DNA of 64,000 bases from 66-474 sp035281745 (GCA_035281745.1 DATEDI010000006.1:1-64000); one strand, 5' to 3'. Counted from the stretch's first letter, positions 17,235 to 26,470 are shown. Numbers and translations are program-made. The notes: generated by a model not told the origin, from the sequence alone.

Positions 17235-18146
17235 ATGATCAAGCAGCGCACGCTCAAGAACGTGATCCGCGCGACGGGCGTCGGTCTGCACACGGGCGAA
17301 AAGGTGTACATGACCCTGCGCCCGGCCGCGGTCAACACCGGCATCGTGTTCCGCCGCACCGATCTTGCCGAACCGGTCAGTATTCCGTCGCGTTGTGAAT
17401 ACGTCGGCGACACGCGTCTTTCCAGCACGCTCATCAAGGGTGACGTGCGCGTGGGTACGGTCGAGCATCTGTTGTCGGCGATGGCCGGTCTCGGCATCGA
17501 CAATGCCTACGTCGACCTGTCCGCGCCGGAAGTGCCGATCATGGACGGCAGCGCGGGTCCCTTCGTGTTCCTGCTGCAGTCGGCGGGAATCGAGGAGCAG
17601 TCAGCACCCAAGCGTTTCATCCGGATCAAGAAGCCGATCAAGGTCGAAGACGGCGACAAGTGGGCGCAGTTCCAGCCGTTCGACGGATTCAAGGTAGGCT
17701 TCTCGATCGAATTCCAGCACCCGATCTTCTCGCGCCGCGCCTCCAAGGCCGAGATCGATTTCTCCACGACTTCGTTCGTGAAGGAAGTCAGCCGCGCGCG
17801 CACCTTCGGCTTCATGCGCGACATCGAAATGCTGCGCGAAAAGAACCTCGCGCTCGGCGGTTCGATGGACAATGCGATCGTGCTGGACGACTACCGCGTC
17901 CTGAACGAGGATGGCCTGCGCTACGAGGACGAGTTCGTCAAGCACAAGATCCTCGATGCGATCGGTGACCTTTACCTGCTGGGCCACAGCCTGATCGGCG
18001 CGTTCTTCGGCCACAAGTCCGGTCACCAGTTGAACAACCAGTTGCTGCGTGCCCTGTTGGCCGACAAGTCGGCGTGGGAAGAAGTCACCTTTGACGATCC
18101 GGCGCTGGCGCCGATCTCCTACGCGCATCCCGCCCAAGCTGTTTGA
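17235..18146 (+). CDS. lpxC: UDP-3-O-acyl-N-acetylglucosamine deacetylase
   Basis: LpxC is the zinc-dependent committed step of lipid A synthesis. It has 303 residues, close to the family norm. Zinc and catalytic residues appear in VEHLLSAMAGLGIDN, HKILDAIGDLYLLG and FFGHKSGHQLNN; the last carries the general acid/base histidine. The N-terminal MIKQRTLKNVIRATGVGLH is typical. It has its own leader and is followed three bases after the stop by a perfect stem-loop. Confidence 0.98.
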   Translation: MIKQRTLKNVIRATGVGLHTGEKVYMTLRPAAVNTGIVFRRTDLAEPVSIPSRCEYVGDTRLSSTLIKGDVRVGTVEHLLSAMAGLGIDNAYVDLSAPEVPIMDGSAGPFVFLLQSAGIEEQSAPKRFIRIKKPIKVEDGDKWAQFQPFDGFKVGFSIEFQHPIFSRRASKAEIDFSTTSFVKEVSRARTFGFMRDIEMLREKNLALGGSMDNAIVLDDYRVLNEDGLRYEDEFVKHKILDAIGDLYLLGHSLIGAFFGHKSGHQLNNQLLRALLADKSAWEEVTFDDPALAPISYAHPAQAV

Positions 18147-18148
18147 TT

Positions 18149-18456
18149 GCGTTCATCCATGAACGCTGCGCGCCGCAGGTTTCTGGCGACGGATTGCTCG
18201 CGCTTCGAGTGAAGATCAGAGCAGGCTTCCTGCCCTGATTTTCCACGAAAGCTGTGCGTTCGTCCTTGAATGCTGCAAGCTGCCGCGTTCTCGCGACAGC
18301 CTGCTCGCGCTTCGTGTGAAGACCAGAACGGGCTTCCTGCCCTGACTTTTCACGACAGCCGCTTCGGCTCTTGTTCCGGGCTGGACCTTCGCTTCGTCCG
18401 GCGAAGACGTACTCCGGAACGGACTTCCTGCCTGCCCTTTCACGAAAGCCGCCCCT
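18149..18456. repeat. Three tandem ~100-bp composite stem-loop units after lpxC
   Basis: Units start at 18149 (GCGTTCATCCATGAACGC, identical to 318-335), 18258 (GCGTTCGTCCTTGAATGC) and about 18367. Each ends in a block like GAACGGGCTTCCTGCCCTGA followed by CTTTTCACGACAGCCGC. The layout equals the two units after rnpB. No coding sequence is credible across this block. The remaining 18457-18605 contains no recognised feature apart from A/T-richer sequence. Confidence 0.8.
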
Positions 18457-18605
18457 GTTGATGCTCAGGCAGCTGAACGCGCAGCGCGCTTTGAGCGGAT
18501 TTCACGTTTTGTGACTTTTTTCTGATTTCGGCCGGCACACGCCGCCGTCCCCATGCTATAAGTTCCGCTTCCGCCGACGGACGAGGGGGCGGACGGCCTG
18601 CGCGA

Positions 18606-19109
18606 TCACTTGGCCGGGGGATTTTCCGCCACGGCGGCAAGCTCCAGGAACAGCGCGCGCAGGTCCGGATCGACGATGGCCGATGCGGCAGCGCGGATGG
18701 TTTGCGCGGCTCGCGGCGTCAGCGATGGCGGGGCGGCGGAGCCGTCGACCGATGCCCGCAATGGCATCACTTTGGCCGTGACGGAGCTTGCGGCCAGTCC
18801 CAGGGAATGCACCGCGGCAAGGATTCGCGACTGCTCCATGCGTACGCGCGTGGCCCAGGCGGAGGACTCGACCAGCAGCAGGAGGCGATCGTTGCGTACG
18901 CCGGCAAAGCCGACGTGTTCGCGCAGCGGTGCTGGAAGCAGCGGAACAATGCGCTGGCTGGTGCGGTCAATTTCGCGTGCCCTTGCCGCAAGGTCGGCGA
19001 TCGGGGCGCATTGCGCAACAGGCGTCGGGCCGTGGGTGTCGCGAGGCGGCAGCGGTTTGGCAGGAGACAAGACGAATGAAATTCCAGACGGTTCGCTCAA
19101 GATGGGCAT
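18606..19109 (-). CDS. dciA: DUF721 protein, DciA-type helicase loader
   Basis: The 167-residue protein matches the DUF721/DciA family, the predicted ancestral bacterial loader of the replicative helicase DnaB. Visible family features are a helical N-terminal segment and the block LPAPLREHVGFAGVRNDRLLLLVESSAWATRVRMEQSRIL. The C-terminal third is low in conservation and Ala-rich. The gene converges on lpxC and diverges from the M23 peptidase. Its best ATG (19107-19109) shares the CATG tetranucleotide with the peptidase ATG, so at least one real start may differ. The gene order lpxC-dciA-M23-secA is the one I recall from Xanthomonadales. Confidence 0.8.
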   Translation of the reverse strand: MPILSEPSGISFVLSPAKPLPPRDTHGPTPVAQCAPIADLAARAREIDRTSQRIVPLLPAPLREHVGFAGVRNDRLLLLVESSAWATRVRMEQSRILAAVHSLGLAASSVTAKVMPLRASVDGSAAPPSLTPRAAQTIRAAASAIVDPDLRALFLELAAVAENPPAK

Positions 19110-20034
19110 GATACTGGTGGCGCGTTCGCGCCGATGCGAGTGGTCCAACGCCCATTTCGACGAACGCCGGATCGCCAACCGCAGGCTGCGCTGGCGGGTA
19201 ACTTCGGGCCTCGCTGCATGCGCGATCGCCACCGCCGCCTTGGCGGTATGGGTCGCCAGCCCGAGCAGCCATACGCTGGCGCAAATCGATTCGATGCACC
19301 AGCAGATCGCGGCGCAGAAGACGGAGTTGCAGCAGGTGCGCGAAAACGCCCAGCGCGACATCCGCCACATGGCCATCAAGCTGGGTGAACTGCAGGCCGA
19401 TTCCGCGCGTCTCGATGCGCTGGGCCAGCGGCTGGTGGTGGCGGGCAAACTCGACCCCGCCGAATTCAACTTCAACGAGGCGCCGGGCCTTGGCGGGCCC
19501 GAGGTGGCCGTGCCGCCCACGCGCTCGTTGCCGTATGACCTTTCCGTCAGCATGGAACAACTGGGCCGTCGCTTCGACGCCCAGCAGACCCAGCTCGGCG
19601 TGCTGCAATCGTTGCTGACCGACCGCGAGGTTGCCGCCAACCTGATCCCCAGCGGCATGCCCGTCAAGAATGGCTACATCACCTCGCCGTACGGTGAGCG
19701 CATCGATCCGTTCACCGGCCGCGAAAGTTTCCATCCGGGCCTCGACATCGGCGTGCCGTGGGGCTCGCAGGTGTATGCGGTGGCGGGTGGCGTGGTCACA
19801 TACGCGGGCGTCCGTGATGGCTACGGCAAGGTGGTCGAGATCGACCACGGCGATGGCTACATGACCCGTTACGCGCACAACAGCAAGCTGCTGGCGCACG
19901 TCGGCGAACACGTGCATGCGGGCGAGGTGATTTCCGATGCCGGTACCACCGGCCGGTCCACCGGTCCGCACGTGCATTTCGAGGTGTGGCACGACGGCAA
20001 ACTGGTGAATCCGATCGCCTACGTGCGAAGGTGA
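19108..20034 (+). CDS. M23 family zinc metallopeptidase (murein hydrolase type)
   Basis: This is a probable periplasmic peptidoglycan endopeptidase of the LytM/M23 class, 308 residues from the ATG at 19108 (another at 19102). It has a short Arg-rich N-terminus, one membrane helix at about residues 30-50, then a coiled-coil stretch (IDSMHQQIAAQKTELQQVRENAQ). The M23 domain is C-terminal. The metal ligands are intact: HPGLD (H..D) and HVHFEV, with YMTRYAH between them. This points to an active enzyme rather than an EnvC/NlpD-type activator. It sits upstream of secA across a repeat-bearing spacer. Confidence 0.88.
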   Translation: MILVARSRRCEWSNAHFDERRIANRRLRWRVTSGLAACAIATAALAVWVASPSSHTLAQIDSMHQQIAAQKTELQQVRENAQRDIRHMAIKLGELQADSARLDALGQRLVVAGKLDPAEFNFNEAPGLGGPEVAVPPTRSLPYDLSVSMEQLGRRFDAQQTQLGVLQSLLTDREVAANLIPSGMPVKNGYITSPYGERIDPFTGRESFHPGLDIGVPWGSQVYAVAGGVVTYAGVRDGYGKVVEIDHGDGYMTRYAHNSKLLAHVGEHVHAGEVISDAGTTGRSTGPHVHFEVWHDGKLVNPIAYVRR

Positions 20035-20393
20035 GCTCGCCGAAAGCTGCAGGGCGGGAGTAGCGAAGCGACAAAATCGCCGGGAGCGATTTTGGACGAC
20101 CAGAGGTCGGCCCCGAGCATGAGCGAGGGGTGAGCATCAGGGATGATGCGAACAATCCCGGCGAGCAGGTTGCGGACGGCGGGTTATTACCTGCCCTACA
20201 GAAGCAGGTCGTGAATTATCCGCTGGCGCCGCAGCGACTCCGCTGGTTGGAACGGCGATGGTGGCGCAAGCCGCCCGAGCGGCGTTCCTTGAAATCCCCC
20301 GATTTCGCCGCCAACTCTAGGCGCGACGGGCGTGTCCTTTTATGATGTCCGATTGAATGTCGTCCGCAGCCCGGAATCGCGAACCCTAGTCCG
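20035..20393. repeat. M23-secA spacer with REP-like element
   Basis: The spacer holds a degenerate, inverted member of the GTAGGACGGG family: GCAGGGCGGGAGTAGCGAAGC at 20048 on, ending in GGGTTATTACCTGCCCTAC near 20200. In between are nested inverted repeats (AAAATCGCCGGGAGCGATTTT). From 20203 to 20393 there is no gene; the secA promoter must lie here but I cannot pick one with confidence. Confidence 0.6.
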
Positions 20394-23165
20394 ATGCCCA
20401 ATATCCTGACGAGTGTCTTCGGCAGCCGCAACGAGCGCGTGCTGAAGCAGCTTTCGAAAATCGTGGCGCGCATCAACGCGTTCGAACCCGAGATGAAGAA
20501 GCTCGACGATGTCGCCCTGCGCGACAAGACCGCCGAGTTCAAGCAGCGCCTCGCCAATGGCGAGAGCCTCGACAAGATCCTGCCCGAAGCCTTTGCCGTC
20601 GTTCGCGAAGCCAGCCGGCGCGTGATCGGCCTGCGCCACTACGACGTGCAGTTGATCGGCGGCATGGTGTTGCACCAGGGCAAGATCGCCGAGATGCGTA
20701 CCGGCGAAGGCAAGACGCTGGTCGCGACGTTGCCGGTGTACCTGAACGCGCTGGAAGGCAAGGGTGTGCACGTCGTCACCGTCAACGACTACCTCGCCAA
20801 GCGCGACTCGGCGTGGATGGGCAAGGTCTACAACTTCCTCGGTCTTACCGTCGACGTGGTGTGGCCGGGCATGGAGATGTCCGACAAGGCCGCGGCTTAC
20901 GCCGCCGACATCACCTATGGCACCAACAACGAATTCGGTTTCGATTACCTGCGCGACAACATGGCGGTGGCGAGGGAACAGCGCTACCAGCGCGGCCTGC
21001 ATTACGCGATCGTGGACGAAGTGGATTCGATCCTCATCGACGAAGCGCGCACGCCGCTGATCATTTCCGGTCCGGCCGAGGATTCGCCCGAGCTGTATAT
21101 CCGCGTCAACCGCATCGTCCCGCACATGACCCGCCAGGCCAGGGAGCCTTTGCCGGGCGAGCCGCCCGAACCGGGCGACTACTTCGTGGACGAGAAGCAA
21201 AAGCAGGTGCACCTGTCCGAAGAGGGCATGGGCCATGCCGAAGAACTGCTGACCCAGGCTGGCATCCTGGAGACTGATTCCAGCCTGTACGACGCGCGCA
21301 ATCTCGCGGTCGTGCATCATTTGAACCAGGCGCTGCGCGCGCACGCGCTGTACCAGCGCGACGTCGATTACATCGTGCGCGATGGCGAAATCATCATCGT
21401 CGACGAATTCACCGGTCGCACCCTGCCGGGCCGGCGCTGGTCCGAAGGCCTGCACCAGGCCGTCGAGGCCAAGGAGGGCGTACCGATCCAGCGCGAAAAC
21501 CAGACGATGGCCACCATCACCTTCCAGAACCTGTTCCGCATGTACGACAAATTGTCGGGCATGACCGGCACGGCGGACACGGAAGCCTTCGAGTTCAACT
21601 CGATCTACGGTCTGGACGTGGTGGTGATCCCGACCAACAAACCGATGATCCGCAAGGACAACGCCGATCTCGTGTTCCTGAAGCCCGAGGCCAAGTTCCA
21701 GGCGGTCATGGAAGACGTCAAGGAATGCCACGGGCGTGGCCAGCCGGTGCTGGTCGGCACCGCGTCGATCGAAGTTTCCGAGCTGGTGGCGGGCCTGTTC
21801 AAGAAGTCTGGCATCCCGCACCAGGTCCTGAACGCCAAACAGCACGAGCGCGAGGCCAAGATCGTCGAACAGGCGGGTCTGCCGGGCGCGGTCACCATCG
21901 CCACCAACATGGCTGGTCGCGGCACCGACATCGTGCTGGGCGGCAGCCTCGATGCCGAGTTGGCGGAGCTTCCCGCCGATGCCACCGATGCCGACAAGGA
22001 ACGCGTCAAGGCCGAATGGAAGCAGCGCCATGAAAAGGTGCTGGAAGCCGGCGGCCTGCACATCGTCGGCACCGAACGCCACGAATCGCGGCGCGTCGAC
22101 AACCAGTTGCGCGGTCGTTCCGGCCGCCAGGGCGACCCCGGGTCCTCGCGCTTCTACCTGTCGCTGCAAGACAACCTGATGCGCATCTTCGGCGGCGAAG
22201 GGCTGGTGCGCTGGATGCAGCGCTTCGGCATGAAGGAAGACGACGCGCTGGAAGACCGCCTCGTCAGCCGCCAGATCGAAAAGGCCCAGCGCAAGGTCGA
22301 GCAGCACAACTTCGATATCCGCAAGCAGTTGCTGGAGTTCGACGACACCGCCAACGACCAACGCAAGGTCATCTACAAGCAGCGTCTGGAACTGCTGGAA
22401 TCGGAAGACGTCGCCGAAACCGTGGCCGACATTCGTCAGGCCGTGTTCGACGCGCTGGCCCAGCAGTACGTGCCGCTCAACACCGTCGACGACCAGTGGG
22501 ATCTTGCCGGCCTGCAATCGGCGCTGGCTTCCGATTTCGGCATGGACCTCGACTTGAAGCATTGGATGGAATCCCACGAGGAAGCCGATTCCGAAACCAT
22601 CCATCGCCACGTGGTGGAAGCCGCCGACAGCATGTTCGCCGCCAAGGAACAGCAGGTCGGCGCCGAAGTGATGCGCGCGCTGGAAAAGCACGTGATGCTG
22701 ACCGTGGTCGACGGCGCGTGGAAGGATCATCTGGCGAACATGGATTACCTGCGCCAGGGCATCTACCTGCGCAGCTACGCCCAGATCGATCCCAAGAAGG
22801 AATACAAGCGCGAGGCATATCGCCTGTTCGAGGACATGCTGGAACGCATCAAGCGCGAACTCACCCAGACCCTCGCGCGCGTGCGCGTCCGCAGCGAGGA
22901 AGAAGTCGCCGCGATGGAAGCCGAGCAACGCCGCGCCGCCGCGGCCCGCGCCATGGAATTCCAGCACGCGCAAACCGGAGGCTTCGATGCGGCCCCGCAA
23001 CCCGGCGCCGAAATGGGCGCGGGACACGCGCAGGCGCTGGAAGGCGCGGCCGCCACGGCGACCGCCGCGCCCGTCGTGCGCGCAGGCCCCAAGGTCGGCC
23101 GCAACGATCCCTGCCCGTGCGGTTCAGGCAAGAAGTACAAGCACTGCCACGGGGCGCTCAGCTGA
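20394..23165 (+). CDS. secA: Preprotein translocase ATPase SecA
   Basis: SecA is the motor driving Sec-dependent export through SecYEG. It has 923 residues, in the normal range. It shows Walker A MRTGEGKTLVATLP, the DEAD-like IVDEVDSILIDEARTPLIISG, the preprotein cross-linking region, NMAGRGTDIVLGG, and ESRRVDNQLRGRSGRQGDPG. The C-terminal zinc finger CPCGSGKKYKHCHG, which binds SecB and phospholipid, is intact. An Ala-rich linker of about 60 residues precedes it. Confidence 0.98.
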   Translation: MPNILTSVFGSRNERVLKQLSKIVARINAFEPEMKKLDDVALRDKTAEFKQRLANGESLDKILPEAFAVVREASRRVIGLRHYDVQLIGGMVLHQGKIAEMRTGEGKTLVATLPVYLNALEGKGVHVVTVNDYLAKRDSAWMGKVYNFLGLTVDVVWPGMEMSDKAAAYAADITYGTNNEFGFDYLRDNMAVAREQRYQRGLHYAIVDEVDSILIDEARTPLIISGPAEDSPELYIRVNRIVPHMTRQAREPLPGEPPEPGDYFVDEKQKQVHLSEEGMGHAEELLTQAGILETDSSLYDARNLAVVHHLNQALRAHALYQRDVDYIVRDGEIIIVDEFTGRTLPGRRWSEGLHQAVEAKEGVPIQRENQTMATITFQNLFRMYDKLSGMTGTADTEAFEFNSIYGLDVVVIPTNKPMIRKDNADLVFLKPEAKFQAVMEDVKECHGRGQPVLVGTASIEVSELVAGLFKKSGIPHQVLNAKQHEREAKIVEQAGLPGAVTIATNMAGRGTDIVLGGSLDAELAELPADATDADKERVKAEWKQRHEKVLEAGGLHIVGTERHESRRVDNQLRGRSGRQGDPGSSRFYLSLQDNLMRIFGGEGLVRWMQRFGMKEDDALEDRLVSRQIEKAQRKVEQHNFDIRKQLLEFDDTANDQRKVIYKQRLELLESEDVAETVADIRQAVFDALAQQYVPLNTVDDQWDLAGLQSALASDFGMDLDLKHWMESHEEADSETIHRHVVEAADSMFAAKEQQVGAEVMRALEKHVMLTVVDGAWKDHLANMDYLRQGIYLRSYAQIDPKKEYKREAYRLFEDMLERIKRELTQTLARVRVRSEEEVAAMEAEQRRAAAARAMEFQHAQTGGFDAAPQPGAEMGAGHAQALEGAAATATAAPVVRAGPKVGRNDPCPCGSGKKYKHCHGALS

Positions 23166-23514
23166 CGCGATGCTGATTCCCTCTCCCTTCGGGAGGGGCG
23201 CAAATCGCCGTTCTGGTAGTGCGCAGCGCCGGGCGAAGGTATGCACTCGCGCAGACGCCAAAGTCAACTCGTCGTCATTCCGGGGCCGTTCGCGGCTTCA
23301 TGCGAACGGAACCCGGAACCCAGTGACTTTGCTTCCGTAACGGGCTCTATGCTCTCGCGAGCGATTCCACGCCCAGCTTCAGGCAATGGCGCTTTACCTC
23401 TTCGATGACGCACCAGTAGTCTGCTTTGGTAGGACGGGTGATAACCCGCCGGACGCGGCTGATGGCGGGATTCGCTTCGCTATTCCCGCCCTACGTGCTA
23501 CTCCCTAACGAATT
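23166..23514. repeat. secA downstream spacer with three repeat types
   Basis: There is no gene here, but three dispersed repeat classes are stacked: a CCCTCTCCC-TTC-GGGAGGGG hairpin (23179-23198), a CGTCATTCCGG..-type element (about 23272-23336), and a full GTAGGACGGG..CCCGCCCTAC element (23428-23494). The last ends 20 bases from the stop of the A/T-richer minus-strand gene that follows, marking a boundary between core and accessory DNA. Confidence 0.7.
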
Positions 23515-24972
23515 TTAATGGTGAAAAGGAGATTCGAGTTGCGTCTCTTCTCCCGGTGCATTATTCGGGCGAATACCGGCATCAAAGAATCGAAGATCAG
23601 GATGGCCGATGATCACAAATGTATGCGCGGTAACGCTTTCACCGTTCGCGCTGGTGCCCGTTACCGTCGGAATCCGCAACATGGCACCCTGTGCTGCGAC
23701 AGTATCAGAGAGCTGGGTTGAGTGTTGGAGCGAATATGAAACCCGCGTATCGGATTCCGTCCATTTGCCGTCCAGAAGTTCGTGAGCCACAGGAATGGGT
23801 GCGTTCACAAAGTAGACGTCTGACGCAGTGCGCGCGGGCGCGCACATGCCGAGCCAAGTGTTGACAAATGGAAGAACTTTCACAAAACGTCCCATTCTGC
23901 CATCCTGCCCAACACCGCCTCCCAGCACTAGAACTACAAGCACGCCAGCTCGCATATGCGCCCGTGAAGAGAACAGCATTCGTGCGCGATCCGTGCTCAA
24001 GACTGTTTTTACCTGCTGCAAGAGCTCGACGGGCATCTGCGCTGCACTACAGCTAAAAGAAATCTTATTTCCTTGGTTCAACGATGCTTTGTAAGTGTCT
24101 AGACATTGAAACGGCCGCAAGACGATTTGCTTCAGCATTGGGTCTCGCTGGCACAGGTGCCGAAGTTCGTCGGATACGTCTACATTAATCCCAGCCCCTC
24201 GAGGGATCACATCAAATCTGCGGTAAGTCAGCTGTTGGAACACTGGATTGGCTATAGGATCTTCGGATGCAAATGGCATTGCCCAAGCCGACAATGTAAT
24301 GTCGAGCCAGTCAACTTCGGACCGGTTTGTGAGTCTCACCCGGTACTGCAATGGCGCATCGAAAAAGCATGCATCCACCACATTACTCTCGACATCGCAC
24401 AATGCGTCCGTGTCGAGCTTATTGAACTTCAAAAGCCCGACTGGCGTGGCCAGATATCGCTCAGCGATCCAGATTACGTCTGGGTCGGCTAGCCACTCCG
24501 AGATTGCTTGGCCGTCATAAATTACCAACTGAATTTTGTGCGCTTCCTTGGCCCACGTAATCAGTTTTTTTCTTTTGGCCTTGGGAACATCGGCGGATGT
24601 GAAGTAGTGCACAGATCTAATTGCATTTTCGTTCGCTTTGATCGTCGTGATATCTGCTTTTACTTTACTCAGCAGATGAGGAGTCTTCGTGAGAGTACAT
24701 GCGAAGGCAATCCCGCCGTCTTTTAGCTCACGCCACGCGTACAGTTCCGTTGATGCGCTCTCTACCGTAGGAATAGTTTCAAAATCGCAGCCTTGGTCGC
24801 CGCCCGCAGACACCGGGCCGGTTGCGGGGATAATCAACTTCGTGATGCGTGCGCGGGCAAGGTGGCGGCAGAGATGTTCGAAGTCGTGATGCCCGTTCTT
24901 CGAACTTAGCTGCTCAAGACTGAAACGAATCTGCGCGGCTGCAGCAGTAGGATCATTGCGTCGAATAGCCAT
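23515..24972 (-). CDS. Putative nuclease-domain protein, unknown function
   Basis: I do not recognise a named gene. The 485-residue product begins with a region (about residues 1-165) resembling Mrr/PD-(D/E)XK-like nuclease domains attached to some defence proteins. The visible marks are HDFEHLCRHLARARI, the GPVSAGGDQGCDFET loop with its acidic pair, AFACTLTK with a core lysine, and DGQAISEWLADPDVIWIAERYL. In place of the expected E/Q-x-K there is T-L-T-K, so activity is uncertain. The rest (about 170-485) has beta-rich segments and no motif I can name. Base composition is visibly more A/T-rich than both neighbours, suggesting transfer. It lies 25 bp after pilR on the same strand; a TTG start at 25005 would overlap pilR. 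Confidence 0.55.
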   Translation of the reverse strand: MAIRRNDPTAAAAQIRFSLEQLSSKNGHHDFEHLCRHLARARITKLIIPATGPVSAGGDQGCDFETIPTVESASTELYAWRELKDGGIAFACTLTKTPHLLSKVKADITTIKANENAIRSVHYFTSADVPKAKRKKLITWAKEAHKIQLVIYDGQAISEWLADPDVIWIAERYLATPVGLLKFNKLDTDALCDVESNVVDACFFDAPLQYRVRLTNRSEVDWLDITLSAWAMPFASEDPIANPVFQQLTYRRFDVIPRGAGINVDVSDELRHLCQRDPMLKQIVLRPFQCLDTYKASLNQGNKISFSCSAAQMPVELLQQVKTVLSTDRARMLFSSRAHMRAGVLVVLVLGGGVGQDGRMGRFVKVLPFVNTWLGMCAPARTASDVYFVNAPIPVAHELLDGKWTESDTRVSYSLQHSTQLSDTVAAQGAMLRIPTVTGTSANGESVTAHTFVIIGHPDLRFFDAGIRPNNAPGEETQLESPFHH

Positions 24973-24997
24973 GGATGATCCGAAAATTGAAATCTGT

Positions 24998-26389
24998 TCA
25001 ATCAATCCCCAACTTCTTCAGCTTGTACCTGAGCGCGCGGAAGGTAATGCCGAGTTTCCTGGCGGCGGCGGTCTTGTTGTAGCGGGTGTCCTTGAGCGCC
25101 TTGATGATCGCGTCGCGCTCGATGCTGGAGATGTAGTCGTCCAGGCCGACACCGCCACCGTTGCCCTCGTCGGCAAGTGATTCGTCGTCGTCCGCGGATT
25201 CGTCGGGATCGGGATCATCGTCGGCGTATTCGTGGCCGCCGGCGGATTCGAGCATCAGGTCGACAGGTTCGATCACGCCGTTTTCGCACAGCGCGATCGC
25301 GCGTTCCAGCACGTTCTCGAGTTCGCGCACGTTGCCGGGAAAGTCGTAGTCGGTGAGGGCTTCCAGCGCGGCGGGTTGCAAGGTAGGCACGGACACGCCG
25401 GCCTGCTCGGACAACCGCTTCAGGACATGCGTGGCCAGCAGCGGAATGTCGCCCCCGCGTTCACGCAACGGCGGCACCCGCAGTTCGATCACGTTGATGC
25501 GGTAGTAAAGATCTTGGCGGAACTGGCTGGTCTGGGTGAGCCGCGCGAGATCCTTGTGGGTGGCGGAAAGGATGCGCACGTCCACCGGCACTTCGCCGCG
25601 ACCGCCGATCGGGCGCACGGCCTTTTCCTGGATCACGCGCAGCAGTTTCACCTGCATGTGCAGCGGCAGCTCGGCGACTTCGTCCAGGAACAGCGTGCCG
25701 CCGTTCGCGGTCTGGAACAGGCCTTCCTTGTCGGCGTGCGCGCCCGTGAAGGAACCCTTCTTGTGGCCGAAGAATTCACTTTCCATCAATTCCGACGGGA
25801 TCGCGCCGCAGTTGACCGGCACGAACGGACCCGACGCACGCGGCCCGAGTTCGTGGATGGAGCGCGCTACCAGTTCCTTGCCGGTGCCGGATTCACCGCT
25901 GATGTACACCGGTGCCTGGCTGCGCGCGACCTTGGCGATGCGCGCGCGCACCTCTTTCAGCGCCTGCGATTCGCCCACCAGCCGGCTGGCCGGCACGTCT
26001 TCGTCTTCCTGCGCTGCGGGCTGGCCGACGCGCAGCGCGGTCTGCACCAGCCGGCGCAGCATGTGGATGTCGACCGGTTTGCTGACGAAGTCGAACGCGC
26101 CGGCTTTCAGCGCATCGACGGCGGCCTCGACGTTGCCGTAGGCGGTGATCATCGCCACGGGGGTTTCCGGGTGCTCACGTGCGATCAGTTCGATCAGTTC
26201 CTGACCGGTGCCGTCGGGCAGGCGCATGTCGGTGAAGCACAGGTCGTAGCGTGCCTCGCCCAGCATCCTCTTGGCGTCACTGACATTGGCCGCGGTATCG
26301 ACATTGAGGTCCATGCGGCCCAGCGTGATGCTGAGCAGCTCCCGAATGTCCCGCTCGTCATCGACGACCAGTACGGTCTGTTTGCTCAT
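24998..26389 (-). CDS. pilR: Sigma-54-dependent response regulator PilR
   Basis: This NtrC-class regulator is expected to activate sigma-54 transcription of type IV pilin. It has 463 residues: a receiver domain with the phosphoacceptor in CFTDMRLPDGTG, an AAA+ domain with Walker A GESGTGKE, and a C-terminal helix-turn-helix (NKTAAARKLGITFRALRYKLKKLG). The sigma-54 contact loop reads GSFTGA instead of the usual GAFTGA. An acidic linker (DDDPDPDESADDDES) precedes the DNA-binding domain. The start at 26389 has a good GGGGAAAG ribosome-binding site. pilS lies upstream. Confidence 0.88.
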   Translation of the reverse strand: MSKQTVLVVDDERDIRELLSITLGRMDLNVDTAANVSDAKRMLGEARYDLCFTDMRLPDGTGQELIELIAREHPETPVAMITAYGNVEAAVDALKAGAFDFVSKPVDIHMLRRLVQTALRVGQPAAQEDEDVPASRLVGESQALKEVRARIAKVARSQAPVYISGESGTGKELVARSIHELGPRASGPFVPVNCGAIPSELMESEFFGHKKGSFTGAHADKEGLFQTANGGTLFLDEVAELPLHMQVKLLRVIQEKAVRPIGGRGEVPVDVRILSATHKDLARLTQTSQFRQDLYYRINVIELRVPPLRERGGDIPLLATHVLKRLSEQAGVSVPTLQPAALEALTDYDFPGNVRELENVLERAIALCENGVIEPVDLMLESAGGHEYADDDPDPDESADDDESLADEGNGGGVGLDDYISSIERDAIIKALKDTRYNKTAAARKLGITFRALRYKLKKLGID

Positions 26390-26470
26390 GCTTTCCCCGT
26401 GTGTCCTGACTCTCAAGCGGTGAGGTTACCGCGCCGACCTGGTCATTGCCATGTCGCAGCGCATGGCGCG

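Noticed and set aside
20340..23027. 895-codon minus-strand open frame
   Set aside because: Exactly opposite secA, with His/Gln/Asp-rich shadow composition caused by the codon bias of the real gene.
23347..23425. Minus-strand peptide ADYWCVIEEVKRHCLKLGVE ending in a stop
   Set aside because: Looks protein-like but is only about 25 codons, enters a REP element upstream and has no start; could be a gene relic but is too short to support.
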